Source: Paragonimus heterotremus
Taxonomy: Eukaryota; Platyhelminthes; Trematoda; Plagiorchiida; Troglotrematidae
Assembly: GCA_013368495.1 (NCBI GenBank)
Contig: LUCH01000562.1
Coordinates: 1-64,000 of the forward strand
Length of the DNA stretch: 64,000 nt
Reading direction: 5' to 3'
Below the pieces are notes generated by a model that ran no database searches, was not told the origin of the DNA, and worked only from the letters and a program-made list of their open reading frames with translations. Position numbers and translations under genes: made by a program. Below are positions 12,701 to 25,640 of this stretch, in pieces. Each line of letters opens with the position of its first letter. The stretch's first letter is position 1.

Positions 12701-15700
12701 TGCTGCTGATCAAACGGAAACATTCCATAGCACTATCAACTTGCCCCCACCTTATTTATTGCATTCTTGCGAGCAGTGAAGGAACGTTCCATGTAGTAAT
12801 GTGCTATTTGTCATCCGTTCACACTGTATGCATGCCATACAAATATCAGTTCAAAGTCTGTGGGCGACTCGTTAAGTCGTAAACTATAAAGTCCTCTACC
12901 TATGAATAACTGTATGTAACTAGATCCAATGTACAACAATAGTCAGAGGTAATGTTACCATGCTCTGATTTGAAATTTTCCTTTACGTTAGAGCACGTTT
13001 CCTTTATGTTTCTTTTTTGTTATACGCTTGTGGATGTGTACCACGAATTGACGCAGATAATCAAACAAGACAATGGTGTGAAGAAACCGGAGTTTCTTCT
13101 ATCAATGTGCTGAATAACTGTGTCCATGTGGTAAACGTCAATGCTGTGCCGTTTTATAGGCTTGTCAGCCAGTCAACAAAATCCGCCAGTGTCAGTGAAC
13201 CAAACATGCCAACCGCAGGTTTCGATTCCTGCTGTTTACATTCCCATGTGCACTGGGCTTGGAAAGAAGCCAGAATTTCTTTTTCAACTGTAAGTTGAAC
13301 GAAAATATTTGGTAAGGAGTAACCGATTAGTAAAAAAAGGAATGCTCAATTACACCAGGCATGAGCAAATCAAGTCATTAAAGTTATCCTACTTGGTGAT
13401 AAAGGTGTTTGATGTGATAACAGTAACAGAGAAAAGCGTAACCGTAGTTGAGGGTAATGCAAATTATTCACTTTATAAATGGGATAACTTCATCCGTAGG
13501 ACATGTGACAACTGTCTAACGTCAATAGAAAATGTGTCTCTATAAAAATATAGTTATATCAAACAACGTTATGGTTGTGCATTTTATCCCCAGTGTACCA
13601 TTGTTTGTATATTTGTTGTAAGTTCCCTACAAAGAACTCCCTTGCAACAACACTGTTCATGCAGTGACCGAATGTGATAACCGCATAACTACTAATCACA
13701 ACTAAATATTCAGAATAAGTTACGATTTAAACAACCTCAACAGCTGCGTCAACGGATGTAACGGGTCTGTTACACGTACGCTGACAAGCAATCCGAATTG
13801 AAATCGTAACCACGTTTATCACACATTTAACGTAGGTGCAAGTAAAAAGTGTGCCGAATTGCTGAAATCAAGTCGAGAGAATTACACAAAGAAGACCCTG
13901 AGCGACTATTCTAAACGGTACACATAAACACACGTTCTATAAGTTCATTCCGGGCTGGCGTGACCGACTTAAGATAAGCGATAGTCATAAACGATTATTG
14001 AAAATTCAGCCAAGGATGCCGACATATTTCAGTTCATCCCAGGTAGCCATGTTGAAATTTGTGCGTAGGTATTCGGCAACATTGGTAATCTAATAATGCT
14101 TAATGGCTTCAAACATAATGACATCAATAATGTACAGAAAATGTAACGGATAATTTTAATCGACAGTTATACGCAATGAAATTTATTTTTTTAACAAGGC
14201 ATCGTTTTATTAATCAACCTCCAAGAACCACGTAACTAAGGAATAAACGAGGAGAGCTGTTGTCCAACGTATGATTACGTAACAAAAATAACAAACTGAA
14301 TCTTCAACAGAGTAGAAGTTCGCGAGTGATGAGTGTAACCGCTTTCATGAAGTGATTGGAGAGAACTTGGTGTTTCGAAATGCCTTGTTACCAGTGAATT
14401 TTGAATTGTGTATAACAGCTTGACCGTTACTATCACTCAGTTTCTGATTACGCAGCTTTTATCATGAAAGCACTCCACCCCATATTTGAATACCGGCTGC
14501 ACGTTGTCTTTTCAAACTCCACGAAGGGGGAATTTTTAAATAATTATTTGCAGCATGGATTTGCGTGGTTAGTAAACATCATAGGTTAGCTGTATTACAG
14601 ATAGTTGAAACGGTTTTACTGCAAACGATCAAAGTAGATTCTTTAATTCTTTCGAGACATCCCTTCGAGTTAGTTCCGCAGAATATTATGCAACGTACTA
14701 CTTAGAGTGACAGAATAGCGTGCAATCAAATGAACGACGTTTAGTCTTTTTTCAGTTGGCCAGGGGATTACTACAGATGAATCGTCAAATCTGACCACCC
14801 CATCGTTATCACATAGGTGTATGATTTAAATTGTGTCACTGCATAGGGGAAAGTTTTTCTTTTATATGCATGAATTGTAGGCAGTGAACCGAACTGCCTC
14901 GCTCTTCTAAGAAGAATAGGATTTTCCAAATCGAAAATTCAATTGCTGAACGCACCTTTTAGTCGAGTTGACAGTGTACTAGGTTTTATATTTAGTTCTG
15001 AAGATACGCTTCAATGCACACTTTGTAACTCTGATTTCGGTGGCACATCGAATGTATCTAAAATATGTAACGATATACTGAGTGACCTCAGGACTGTTGT
15101 CCTCGGTGACACAAATATTTATGTTACAAATGAGCCTATACAATAAGAATGTGTCAAACTATTTAAAATCAGAATGGGTTTAGGGACACTGATTCAATGA
15201 TGGGTGCACTAGGTCTGGCCTGTTATTCTTCATCACTTCCCACAATTTTCTGCCAAGATGATAGAATTTCTTCTGTCCCGTAACTATTCATTCGACGTCT
15301 ACATATACACCTTTGTTTTAGTGATTAGCCTAAAAAGAGTAGAATCGTTCGCTAACTCGACTAATCCCATTTGAATGGCTAGTGGTTCCTTTTGTTTAAT
15401 GTTGACTGTCCAGCGATCATCATCGGTTTTTGAAAATTCCGGAGCAGAGATTCCAAATTATCAGTCTTGTCCTTCCATGGCGAAAATTTGTTTTAAGGTC
15501 TCCGCAGCAGAAATCAGCCAGCTCACCAACGAAATAGCATAGGAGTTTCAGGCAGACCTATAAGTTAACTAAATTTTCTCTGACCTTATTATTAAAAGAG
15601 AAGGGTGATATCGCAAGATTTTAACATTTGGTTTATTCTTGTCAAACTCGAACGTGAAACATTAGGATCCGCAATAACACATGGTAACCATTGTGTTTTA

Positions 15701-16650
15701 CAAGTGTGAGGCGGACTCTGTCAGGCAAAATTCAAACAAACCTTATCAACCAATCGTTTTGCACACACACGGCCCGAGTAAACCCCGAGTTACATGGTTT
15801 TTTTTCTCTCGTTGAAGTTGTTGATACAGTTCTGTTTGTTAATAGGACATCCGAATTTCAACTTTCTAGTTACACATAATCAAAGGTGAATATATGCTAG
15901 GTAGTTTGATACATTATTCACACTGAACCTCAGTTCTAATGTTTTAAGGCGTGCATGTTATGAATACAGTGGCCTTTCATGTCCACTTCTGAAGTTAGCA
16001 GAAAACCGTTAGAACCTAGCAAGATGCATTCTTCCGGTATTAACAAATAATTATGGTAAATCGCTAAACAGAACTGCGTTCACTTCCTCTTGCCAACTTA
16101 ACTGGAAGTTCCCTGTAAGACGTGTGCAACGGTTGAGTATTTTAATGTAATTATTTTTATGACTGCCACAAGTCTACTAAGTGCAACACATTTTGGAAGA
16201 CAACCTTTTGACCAGTTGGAAATTCTGCGACTAAACACAGTACGCAACGAAAGCAGTTCTAGTCAATGACATATTACAGTCGACTTTATGGAATAATGGC
16301 AGCAACGTCTTTTTGAATATGCGCAAAAGTGATGACAATTTGGCAGTTGTACTACAAACCAGTCGGCGAAAATTCAGTAATTTGAAACTGCATTACATGT
16401 CGGCAGGCGACACTTAGATGTGCGACTACAGTTTCTAAATGTGCAGTTTGGTGCAACGTTACAAAAAATCTGGCCCAATTAATAAATATTTCGTTATCTG
16501 TAGAAGTTCAATTTAAAATGTTTTAGCCCAAGCTTGTTATTTCCGCTCAAATTTTAGTGCACACTAACAACGATTCCAAGCCGATCTGGTTAATCAGTTC
16601 TTATTGTAGTTGACTCAGCAACCTAAGCGCGCTTAGTAAAATGTTCCCCT
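9772..16650. other. intergenic/intronic DNA, nothing recognised
   Basis: About 6.9 kb of AT-rich DNA with scattered open frames below 95 codons (12294-12557, 13017-13298 and 13309-13545 on the plus strand are the longest). None shows a domain or a codon pattern suggesting a gene. No repeat family or RNA gene was recognised. Confidence 0.6.
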
Positions 16651-16658
16651 CTTTTCAG

Positions 16659-17038
16659 CATATATTATGTGTGCTCTCTACCTCTGCAGATTGCAACGCA
16701 AATGCAGTCAGAAAAATGGAAAATAGTCGGCTCCAACTTGGTGCTGAGCCAAACGGATTTGTATAATCTTATTACCCCTGGTCGAATGAACACACTACTG
16801 GATTTCATGCTCGGATGTTATTGCGCCGTTGTTCCTCAAAGCCTACAGGCCAATCGTTCCAACGTATATATTTCTCATCTGCGCAGGGCAGATTTCAGGC
16901 TGGCTAACCATGCCTTGGTGGAAGAAACAACTAGATGGTTTCTACGAGATTCACCACTGGGATCTTATCACCTGGTTTGGTCCACCTCACCAGAAATGGT
17001 TGGTTTCATTAAGTACAGATAACTATGCGTTGTTTTCT
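16659..17038 (+). CDS. putative exon(s) of an unrecognised protein
   Basis: Two plus frames overlap here. The frame through 16669-17022 (117 residues) follows a good acceptor, a pyrimidine run ending in TTTTCAG at 16652-16658. A second acceptor-like CTCTGCAG follows. The other frame, open from about 16787 to 17140, reads WLTMPWWKKQLDGFYEIHHW and then ITWFGPPHQKW. That Trp/Pro/His-rich composition is unlike chance translation. It ends at a canonical donor (TTTTCT then GTAAGT, GT at 17039-17040). An acceptor-like CCTACAG at 16842-16849 would give a roughly 190-base exon. I do not recognise the family, and no partner exons were found. It could also be a repeat fragment. Confidence 0.25.
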
Positions 17039-17040
17039 GT

Positions 17041-19840
17041 AAGTAGATCAGTAGTCGTACTTGTTCACATATTTCGTATTCGTAGGAAAATTTCGGCGGT
17101 TTCTTTCGAGAAACTAACTGCCATAGTAATAGTTACATAATGACGGAATTCAGCAATTCTATAATTGGTCCCAATGGATCCGTGACCTATTCGGTATGCT
17201 TGACAGTTATTTAAAATACTTATCCGTTAACCTTTTATATGTAAATTCAATGAAGCACAGGTCATCACAATAGTTTCACAAGACCATGGATCTGAGTACG
17301 AACCCCGCTCACGAAACAGATACACCTCAGTTATAAACGGGATGGGTTTGAAGACAAAATGGATGACAAGTTAATCAGAACGCGGGTTATATGAATACTC
17401 CTGAGTTAACCTTTTTTCTTAAGCGAATCTAATTCACATGCAATGTGCCAGACGTCCCGTAAACATGTTGTCACATATGGTGGATCTGAGATTTTTATCT
17501 AGACCTGAGTTAGGTGAACCATTTTTAACAAGGACTTGTATACTTGACCATTTTTTCAGCCTGTTCAACCTTCACGCCATCTAACTACTTGTTTTCATCT
17601 CGTTTTTATACTGTCATTGCAATTATGGCTCACTGCAAATTATCATTGACATGCTTTAGGCCAAACCATATCGCTCTTTTTTTCTAGCAGCGCATTTCCT
17701 ATAATGCTCCGTAATATAATACAACCACTTTTATAGCTATTAGAAGAAACCCTCAGTTAGGTGGGGACTTTGAAGCACAGAGAATCGGCAGGTTACGTGC
17801 TAACTGTTGGTCATCACGTAGAGTGAATTCACCGTAATAGGTTGTTCAGTTTCATGATAGCGCGTTAAGCTTGCGTGAAATGGAGGTGAAATGCGATTGT
17901 TGAGGACAACAACAAGTGAGTAAGCAAATCTGAAACTTATCTGAGTTATAACCTACATAATCTATTGGTTTGGATTGATTTATATGTATCGGAAAGCAAA
18001 TAATTCTCGCGGATAAACTTAAGTATTATTTTTAGCAATCTCATTTAATTTACCGCTGTAGTTAAAACAGGGGTCTCTAAACACACACTTGGATCAATGT
18101 GGGTAACTGCAATATTTTTTGTTTAAAGTCTGTTGTTTGATTCACATTAAAACCAGTCTGCCCATTTTTTCCCCAGAATGTCTTCCTTACTTCTCTCAAC
18201 TACACACGAAATTTGTGTGGTTCAACAATCATGAACCGCAATCCTTGTGACTGGAAACGGGTTGGACTGAGTGCAAGATTGGCCAACCAACAATGCATCT
18301 ATTCGATTCGCAAGATATAAACTTAAGAGCCGCTTGATCTTCAGTCTGTTTCCCACGAGAACGCGTCAACTGTGTTTTACGATTATACGATATATGTCAA
18401 AAATATGTTGTCTCCTAGACTACTGTTTAGTTTGGTCGTTAATAACTTTATCAGTCATTTTCAAATATTTTGAATTTTATTCATTCACCTCGTTCAATTT
18501 TCTCAAGGCATCCCAATTTTAACAGTGTGGAACATTCTTATATTAATGACAACCAATGTTTTTCAGTATGTCAGAAAGGATTGTGCCCATAGACTTCTAT
18601 TAGCATTTTACTATTTTTACTGCTTGTTATGTTGGATAGTCAATAACTTCTCATTAATGTGTACAAATCCAATTGGCTTGCAATTTGACTTTGACAGAGC
18701 ATAATGATGTCAGCCGTGCCTGACTGATGAGATTATTTTGTCAATTAATAGGACTGGAACGTGTTTATAGTTATACTGCTCGATTGCACACTAATTTCTC
18801 CAACAGACGTTGTTCAAAGCTCTAAAATAGTTCTCGGTGGCCATATAATTTTCTCGAGATAGTGAATCAAGTAATGTTGCTTTTATAAAGGAAAAAGTCA
18901 ACCGATAAGTAAGAAAGAAAAATACACCGGTCGCACCAAATAAGGTTTTATTTTCTACTAATGTGGATATACTTGTGGTCGGTCAGACAGCAACTGCTTT
19001 TTCTCATTGGCGTAATGTCTCAACAGCCATGATGAGCGAAGAATCGATACAAAATTTTCATCTGTTTAAAGCCGTAAGTGGGAATAATGAAACAGAATAA
19101 ACCAAAATTAATTTACATTTGAAGGTACAAACAAACTGCGCTGGCTAGAACGTGATAAGTAGCAACGCTATATTACTCAAACGATTACACAGAAGTCAAC
19201 GAATGAGCAGCAAGTATAGAAAAGAACTCACTAGGTGATGACAGCAACCAGTTGGTGAACAGTAGCGTATCAGTTTGTGTGGAATTCTGTATTTTTGTGC
19301 GAGTGTGATTATGCACTTGAAGAACGATCTATCGCCGTCTACGTAACTGCCGTCTTAGACGCTGTCATCTGAAAAGCACAGATGCTCGAGTTAGGTGTGC
19401 AACCAATAAGACAAACAAATGCGGATTGGCTATAAATATACAAAGTGGAAAAGGTGGTCAGTCTAGGGTGGATACTGTATCAATATCGTTCATTACATGA
19501 AATGTGGGAAGTACTCGCTGGGATAGGAAGATTCATGTAATTGGTTTGGAAATACATAAGAAAGTAAAGAGAACATAATATTATTCGGTGAGGTTTCTTC
19601 TCTTTAGTCAACCAACAGAATAACTGCAATGGATAAATAATAGAACAGTAAAACAGACATAGGGGGGTAACGAATGACCATTAGAACACAAAGTTCAGCA
19701 AACACACGCTTTCAGTAAAATCTCATCAGGCTGTTACAGTTATAAAGGAAAATAAAACTAAAAACGGTCGCGTGCAAAACTTGGCATTGGTCCAAAATTC
19801 ACAGCATGTCAGTTTTGTGCTTGTGGACGCCGATTAGGTA
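17041..19840. other. intergenic/intronic DNA, nothing recognised
   Basis: No domain-bearing frame was found; the longest open frame, 18271-18522, is 83 codons. The part nearest 19840 is probably 3' untranslated sequence of the minus-strand PLE1. It includes a CCTGATGAG...CTGAAAGCG stretch (minus strand, about 19705-19730) that superficially resembles a hammerhead core but has no stem II. A TATAAATA at 19430 has no gene downstream. Confidence 0.55.
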
Positions 19841-20760
19841 TTAATTGCCTACATGTCGATCGGATGAGTCAGCTAATGGCCAGGGCAGTTGATGCAATTC
19901 AACAGTTTTTCTGTCCACACAAGGTTGGACTAAGCAGTCGATTGGCAATAGCCTCGGCAGTGATCAACATTCGACCACAAACGAGTTTTGACCGATTCGG
20001 TGGAACCCTGTAGATCACAGTGAACGGTTGATCTATTCTGACCTAATGATCGCTGTCAGTCAGACTACTCAATAATGGCACTCGTGATTGATGCACTCTC
20101 ACCCGTCCAGAAACGTGCCGGATTAGGTTCTCCGATTCTTCTAGACAAGTGCCGAGTCGTACGACCAACGTAATTTGTCGAACAATCGCAAACAAACGAG
20201 TAAATAGATAGGATGTGGACCGGCACTTTACTCTTCAGATTTAGAGTAATCAGTGGTGTACTGGTGAATGAGACAGTCAATCTGGCTGCGTTAGTTGCTC
20301 TCCTAAGCGAACTAGTAATTCGACGGGTCATTGTTTCGGCCAACGTATTTCCTTTGTATGGCAGTCGTATGAACATAGTTTTCTTATCAACCCCTTGGAT
20401 CTTAACAGATGCTTCAAATGCTTTCGTATGTTTGGTCACAAAATTGTCGAGGTGACCATTCTGTCGTAGAATACGGGACACAAACTGTAGCTCCTGTTCC
20501 AAAGCATCTGCTGAGCAGATTCTTCTGGCTGTATCCACCAATCAGTCGACCAGGTTGGGTTTGTATTATAAGTCTGCTAAAGGCCGCACAACCTATGTTA
20601 TGAACTGGGCTAACTGTAGGACTAAATGAAGTTACGTGTACGGACGGTTGCCTGGTAGGATATAAGGGTTTTCGGCGGCAAACGCCCTTCGAAATTGGAT
20701 TATTATAGGTCATTTTTAGCACTAAGTTAAGGATCAGACAAGCATTATAAGTAATGATAG
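19841..20760 (-). pseudogene. PLE1: Penelope-like retroelement fragment (RT C-terminal region plus GIY-YIG endonuclease)
   Basis: Penelope-like elements encode one protein with a reverse transcriptase followed by a GIY-YIG endonuclease. The longest frame (20541-20065) begins with the PLE linker DTARRICSADALEQELQFV and the ILRQNGHLDNFVTKH block. It then has the endonuclease motif YVGRTTRHLSRRI near residues 124-136. The expected EH after RI reads EP, so a conserved His is lost. Upstream, a second frame (to about 20760) carries a KGVCRRKP block, so a frameshift separates the two near 20620-20560. Downstream, after a stop at about 20065, the same protein continues in another frame. It keeps ITAEAIANRLLSPTLCGQK and LPWPLADSSDRHVGN, and ends at a stop at 19841-19843. 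The RT catalytic core is absent, so the copy is 5' truncated and dead. Confidence 0.85.
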
Positions 20761-23700
20761 ACTGAATGGAGTTGGTCATATAATCAATGGTCACGGGCTG
20801 TTAAGTTTTATGAAAAGTTTTACACACTGTCCAATTTGGATGTTTCCTCTTTCTCAAGTTTGATCTTGAGGACTTTTGAACATGTTCTCTCATTTCGCGT
20901 CTTGACAGTAGATACAGTTCCATATACAAAACCAATATGTTTGCATTATTTAACCTGGAAGCGTGAATCGCTAGATTTTCGGCAAACAGTCCGAAGCGGT
21001 TATATACTGCTTGGTTAAAACCCGTTTTGGCACATTGGCTTCGGTAATAAGATTTTTAGGATTAAATTTGAAAAGAAACATGGGGTAGATAACTGGTCAT
21101 GGTGGGCTGCAAACCCAACTTTTAAGTCAAGCTAGAGATATTGGCCTATTCATTCTTGTCACTGTGTTAGTCAAGTAAACGTTTTGGTGGACGAATCACA
21201 AATAGGAAGTAGTGAATTAAAAAAAACTTCATCAAGGCTACTGATATGCAATCATAAGACAAGTGAACGTTGAAATGTTATGACTCAACAGACATTAAAC
21301 ATTCTCTGTGTATGGGTTAGAACGGTGGCTAGGAAACTCGTAATACAGGTTTTATCAATCCAGTCCAGTCTTCAATGTAACCTTTCTATGCCACAACCCG
21401 CAATAAGCAAATGACACCTTTGCCATTGATCAATGCCTACTTGGAGAGAATCTGGCTCTGTTGGATAAGAATTGTGGAGTACTTTGTCGGTCAGCGACAA
21501 ATCTTTCTGAAGCTTGTCTGTAATGGGCTGGGAAAGAACTACATTTCGATGGTCCGTCGGGATGAGACACTCTGCCAAGCTCCATAATTCTTTTCGTGAC
21601 TTGTCTCTGAATAATTTAAAAAAAGTGTCCATTGTTAAGATACCACGGGTCTATGATTTTTTTCCAGATGTTCCTTGCTTATAAAGAAGCACATACCGGG
21701 AGTGACCTCGGTGTGGAATGTTTCACACTTCACTCTAACTGATTAAATAGCATTTACACTGTTATAGACATGTTTATATAATTTGTATGCAGAGTAAGGT
21801 TGCTTGTGAAAGTGCACAAAAATAGACAATACCGTCTTCATAAAATATAGTATTTCTTATCAGGCATGGAAAATTCGCCGTCTTGCAGTTCTTCCTTTCA
21901 CCATTAGCTTGTTATTCTTACTAAAAGAGGTTTTGGCAATTACGTGTCTTGGAACTAGTCGGTTTCGTTGGTAGGTAAAGTCTCACTAGTAGAAAAAATT
22001 AAATAAACGATTTTCATGCTTACCGTAGGCATAGCGGATTCATCTGCCTAGGAATGTTACCAGTGAGATTGGTTGCGTCAACGTTTTGTAGTACGCTTTG
22101 AATGATTGGGGTACTTAGTCTTCATTAAATCCTTGACTGGATGCACCATACTTCTGAAGCTAACTAAGGCATACTCAGGGATGATTACGTTGAGTTTCTT
22201 GATGGGATACAGTTGTCTTTACTCATACCTGACCTTCTTCCTTCTGTAAGAATGGCATCAGTTGGAAACACGCAACCATGGTTAAACCATGAGATAGATT
22301 GAATGAGCAGGTCCCATCACAACAACCAGGGCGTGTCTATCCACGGTAGCTAAGCCGGTTGCGTTTGTCAACTTACAATTGTGAGTCCGAGAAGTATTTT
22401 TACGCATCACCACCGGGCTACAGCATACATTACTTGATAATAATGTCAGGGTTTTTGGAAGCAAGTACATTACCCATACTACCGCTTCTCCTCTTGCGTT
22501 CGTCAACAACTTGGAAATGGGACGACGGGTGAAGTGATCAGTTAAAATGTATTCGACTGGGACTAACTTATTACAGAATCGTTAGTCCTTTAAATTTGTT
22601 GACGGCACAAAAATTAACTCTCGACGAACGCATTAGTTGAGTATGCTTCCAATGAGAGTCAACAACAAATCTTTGAAGCCTCTATGGAAAGACATTTTTT
22701 GCGTAACCGTGTGTAAACGCGCCCTACACAATGCCTGCCGGCAAGTTTTCTTACTCTTTTCGTTTATTGTTTTCATATTTACTTTGCTGAAATCATCGTC
22801 GTGATTTGTGGGTGATAACAAGTTCTACATGATGTCTCGTTGTTAATAAGTGATGTTTGATCAAGGTCCACTACTGGCAATACGAAAGTGTCCTTTTGGC
22901 CAACGAATTAATAATATACAAAACCTTTGTGATTGGGTTAACACAAAGTTCGTACACAAGCGGGGTGTACAAAATAGAATTGAAGTTTTGAACGTAGAGA
23001 AAACACTGGACGATTTAAAACTTCAACAGAGACGCTGAGCAAAGCTAGGTAGTGATTTGGGTTAACAGATAAACAAGTCGAGATTTGCAAGCACATGGTT
23101 TTTATGCCGTTGAATAAATTGTGGTAGATGAGCAAAACTGTCTGTATATGTCTGGTAAACAATTAACATAGTGCTAAATATCAGCAATGACGACCAGAAG
23201 GACGATGCAGTTTTTTCCAAATCACTACAGAGGCATTTTCAACAGGGTCGTTGTGATTACTAAGTTACGTCTTTGTTTGACACTTTTTTTCCTCTGCATG
23301 TACCAGCGTCTAGAACGCAACGGAATATTTCTGATGGCATCTTTTTAATTTAATGATTTCTGAGGACGGTATGGACTAGTGATAATTTCCGATATTAAGC
23401 ATAACACGCTGAAGGGTTTCTGACAGTTTTTATCGCATACAGAATGCACTTAAGTTTACCGACTCGACCTTTTTATGCATTCCTCTAGGTCTTCAGCCAT
23501 AGCATCAGTGTCACTGACGGTAGCATTGTTACAGATAAGTTGCGCTCCTAGATCTTTCAAAATAAAGTATTTTCTAACACTCAGTTTACAAGCTCATTTG
23601 TGCCGTCGGCAGAATTTTTCCAAACAGAAGTAATTTTGATTTAATGCATACCGAAACACAGCTGTTAGTTGTGTGGTTGAAACGCTTATCTTTTTCTCTT

Positions 23701-25438
23701 CTTTGTTGATATTATCCAAGACTGTTCATCTCAGAATGCTTGTGAGGAGAAATGCGTATGGCACCTAAGTTGCTTCACGAAGCCTAGCGGGATGTTTGGC
23801 GAAATGTGGTTCACTTAGTTTACTTTGTTGAGATGATTATATTATTTAAGAAGGCTTTAATACCCCTCACGTTTTGCTTTTTGAAAAGGAAAAGATAAAA
23901 AGTGTGCATGATGATGGAAATTCTGATGTTGCATGGGGTGAAATTTTTAGTTCCTTCAACCAAAAATAATATTTTCTTGATAAACATTTCCAGAGTTAAC
24001 TTACTCTATCAAAAATGAACAACAAAAGTTGGCTTGTCAGGGTTATGAAAAACATACGAAAAGCAAATTCGTTAGCTCAATGAATTCCTTGTACTATTTT
24101 CATTCAGAAACACGCAACCTTTGTGAGTGAACTAAAAGAAAGCTTAATCGGTTAAAGACAATTTTGAGTCCTACAAACTAAAAATTACTCAAAACTGACT
24201 GCAAATTTCGGATTTCTGTAAGCACTTCAGCGAAACCACCTCCAAAAAGAGGGGTGTGTCCAGTTTTTCCTTTTGGTAGCTCTGCTCCTTAGTGGAGAGT
24301 TGAAATCAGTCCACATTTTACGAAATCACCCCAGTGACCATTGTTTTATTGACCTCACGTCAGCCATCGATATAGTGTCGCGCGAAAACGTTTAACATTA
24401 TTATGAGTTGTGCTCTGATTCCAGTCGTGAAAGTTGTGTGCACTACTTGCGAGCTCTAGTAAATAAAGAACTCAAATACTGTGCTTCTGCCTGGGAAAGC
24501 GACACTGAAAATCTTTGATGGCGTGAGGTCTAGAAATACTTGTGAGTGACGCTAGATTTTAAAAAGCAATCAACGGGCTTTCGAAGCAAAAATCATCTGT
24601 GATTTTTTGAACGGCTTAAATTGGAGCAAGACTACCAAGAGAAACCTATTTTCATGGTCTAATACAATAGCGGAACGAAAGGCGGCCGGAATAACAGTTC
24701 GTTTATGTTTATTTAACTTCGGGACAAACAACTTTTATTCCGCATAATCATATATGTCAAGCAAGCCAACTCCATATGCGTCATCAGAAGGACTGCAAAA
24801 TGTGTGAAGTGATCTGCAAATAATGACACTAAAAGCAGTCTAGACTCTATTGAAATGGGTCTGGCTTCGGCTGGAAGTTGCGTCACACAATCAAACTGTG
24901 TGTGGCTTGACCGAATTTTACTCGTCCACGGCCGCAAGAGTTGCAAAAATTGAAAACATCTTTTATGAAAACACAGATCTTGATTTCAAGACAAAGCGGT
25001 TTTGTAGGGAACAAAGCAGCTCAGTTTCGGCAGTCTTTTTGAATAAAGTGTTGTCGTCTATCTCAACTACAGTGATGTGCATTCATCTTAGGCTATTTTA
25101 TGGTTAAGAATAGTATGACAGCAACATTTGTTAACCAGAAGTAGAATGAAAATTATCAACAACGTAACCACAGAATTGAAAAAGTTTATATACTTCCTAG
25201 GATTCCAGAACCAGCTACGTGACCACGACACAGTTCACAGGTGTTGAAGTAAGACTAAAACCAGCATGTTTCGCAGTCGCTATACGGAAGTTATTAGCTT
25301 TTAATGTCTTTCAATAATTTTCAGTGTGGTTTTGTCCTTGAATGCAGCTTTATATTGTTCATCGTTCTGTAGAAGCACTTTAGTATTGACACAATGCATT
25401 AGCAAAAAACAGCACTTTATAAGTTTGCACTCATCAAA
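20761..25438. other. intergenic/intronic DNA, nothing recognised
   Basis: Short open frames only (for example 21372-21632 minus, 22282-22509 minus, 24850-25107 plus). None is recognised. No repeats or RNA genes were identified. The left edge may hold further decayed PLE1 sequence. Confidence 0.55.
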
Positions 25439-25640
25439 TCATGCTGATTTACAGCCCTGCACTGCTTTTAGCTTCTGAGATGCTTGTCTATATTTAGCTG
25501 CTGTTGACGGTGGACCGTGGTGGCTGGAGTTCTGGGGCGATAGAGCAGGGGGAGTTGGTAAGTGTTGCGTATACCTCCAGGTGCCACTATGCACAACCTC
25601 GCTTTTGCGGTGTCTGTGCGGTTTGCTAACCAAGCCCGGT
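25439..25640 (-). other. GC-richer island with open minus frames, probable repeat or exon fragment
   Basis: About 180 bases are clearly richer in G and C than the flanks. Two minus-strand frames are open. One (25633-25439) reads a basic, Pro/Ser/His-rich 64-residue product containing SEVVHSGTWRYTQHLPTPPA and SSHHGPPSTAAKYRQASQ. The style resembles the low-complexity N-terminal region of a retroelement ORF, but I cannot assign it. No RT or endonuclease motif is nearby. The alternatives are an exon of a host gene or part of an unclassified interspersed repeat. Confidence 0.25.

Noticed and set aside
13215..13235. GCAGGTTTCGATTCCTGC, considered as a tRNA T-arm with box B
   Set aside because: The loop is eight bases and no box A, acceptor or D-arm lies upstream.
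19700..19735. CTGATGAG...CTGAAA on the minus strand near the PLE1 3' end, considered as a second hammerhead
   Set aside because: No stem II can form between the two motifs and no cleavage triplet with stem I was found.
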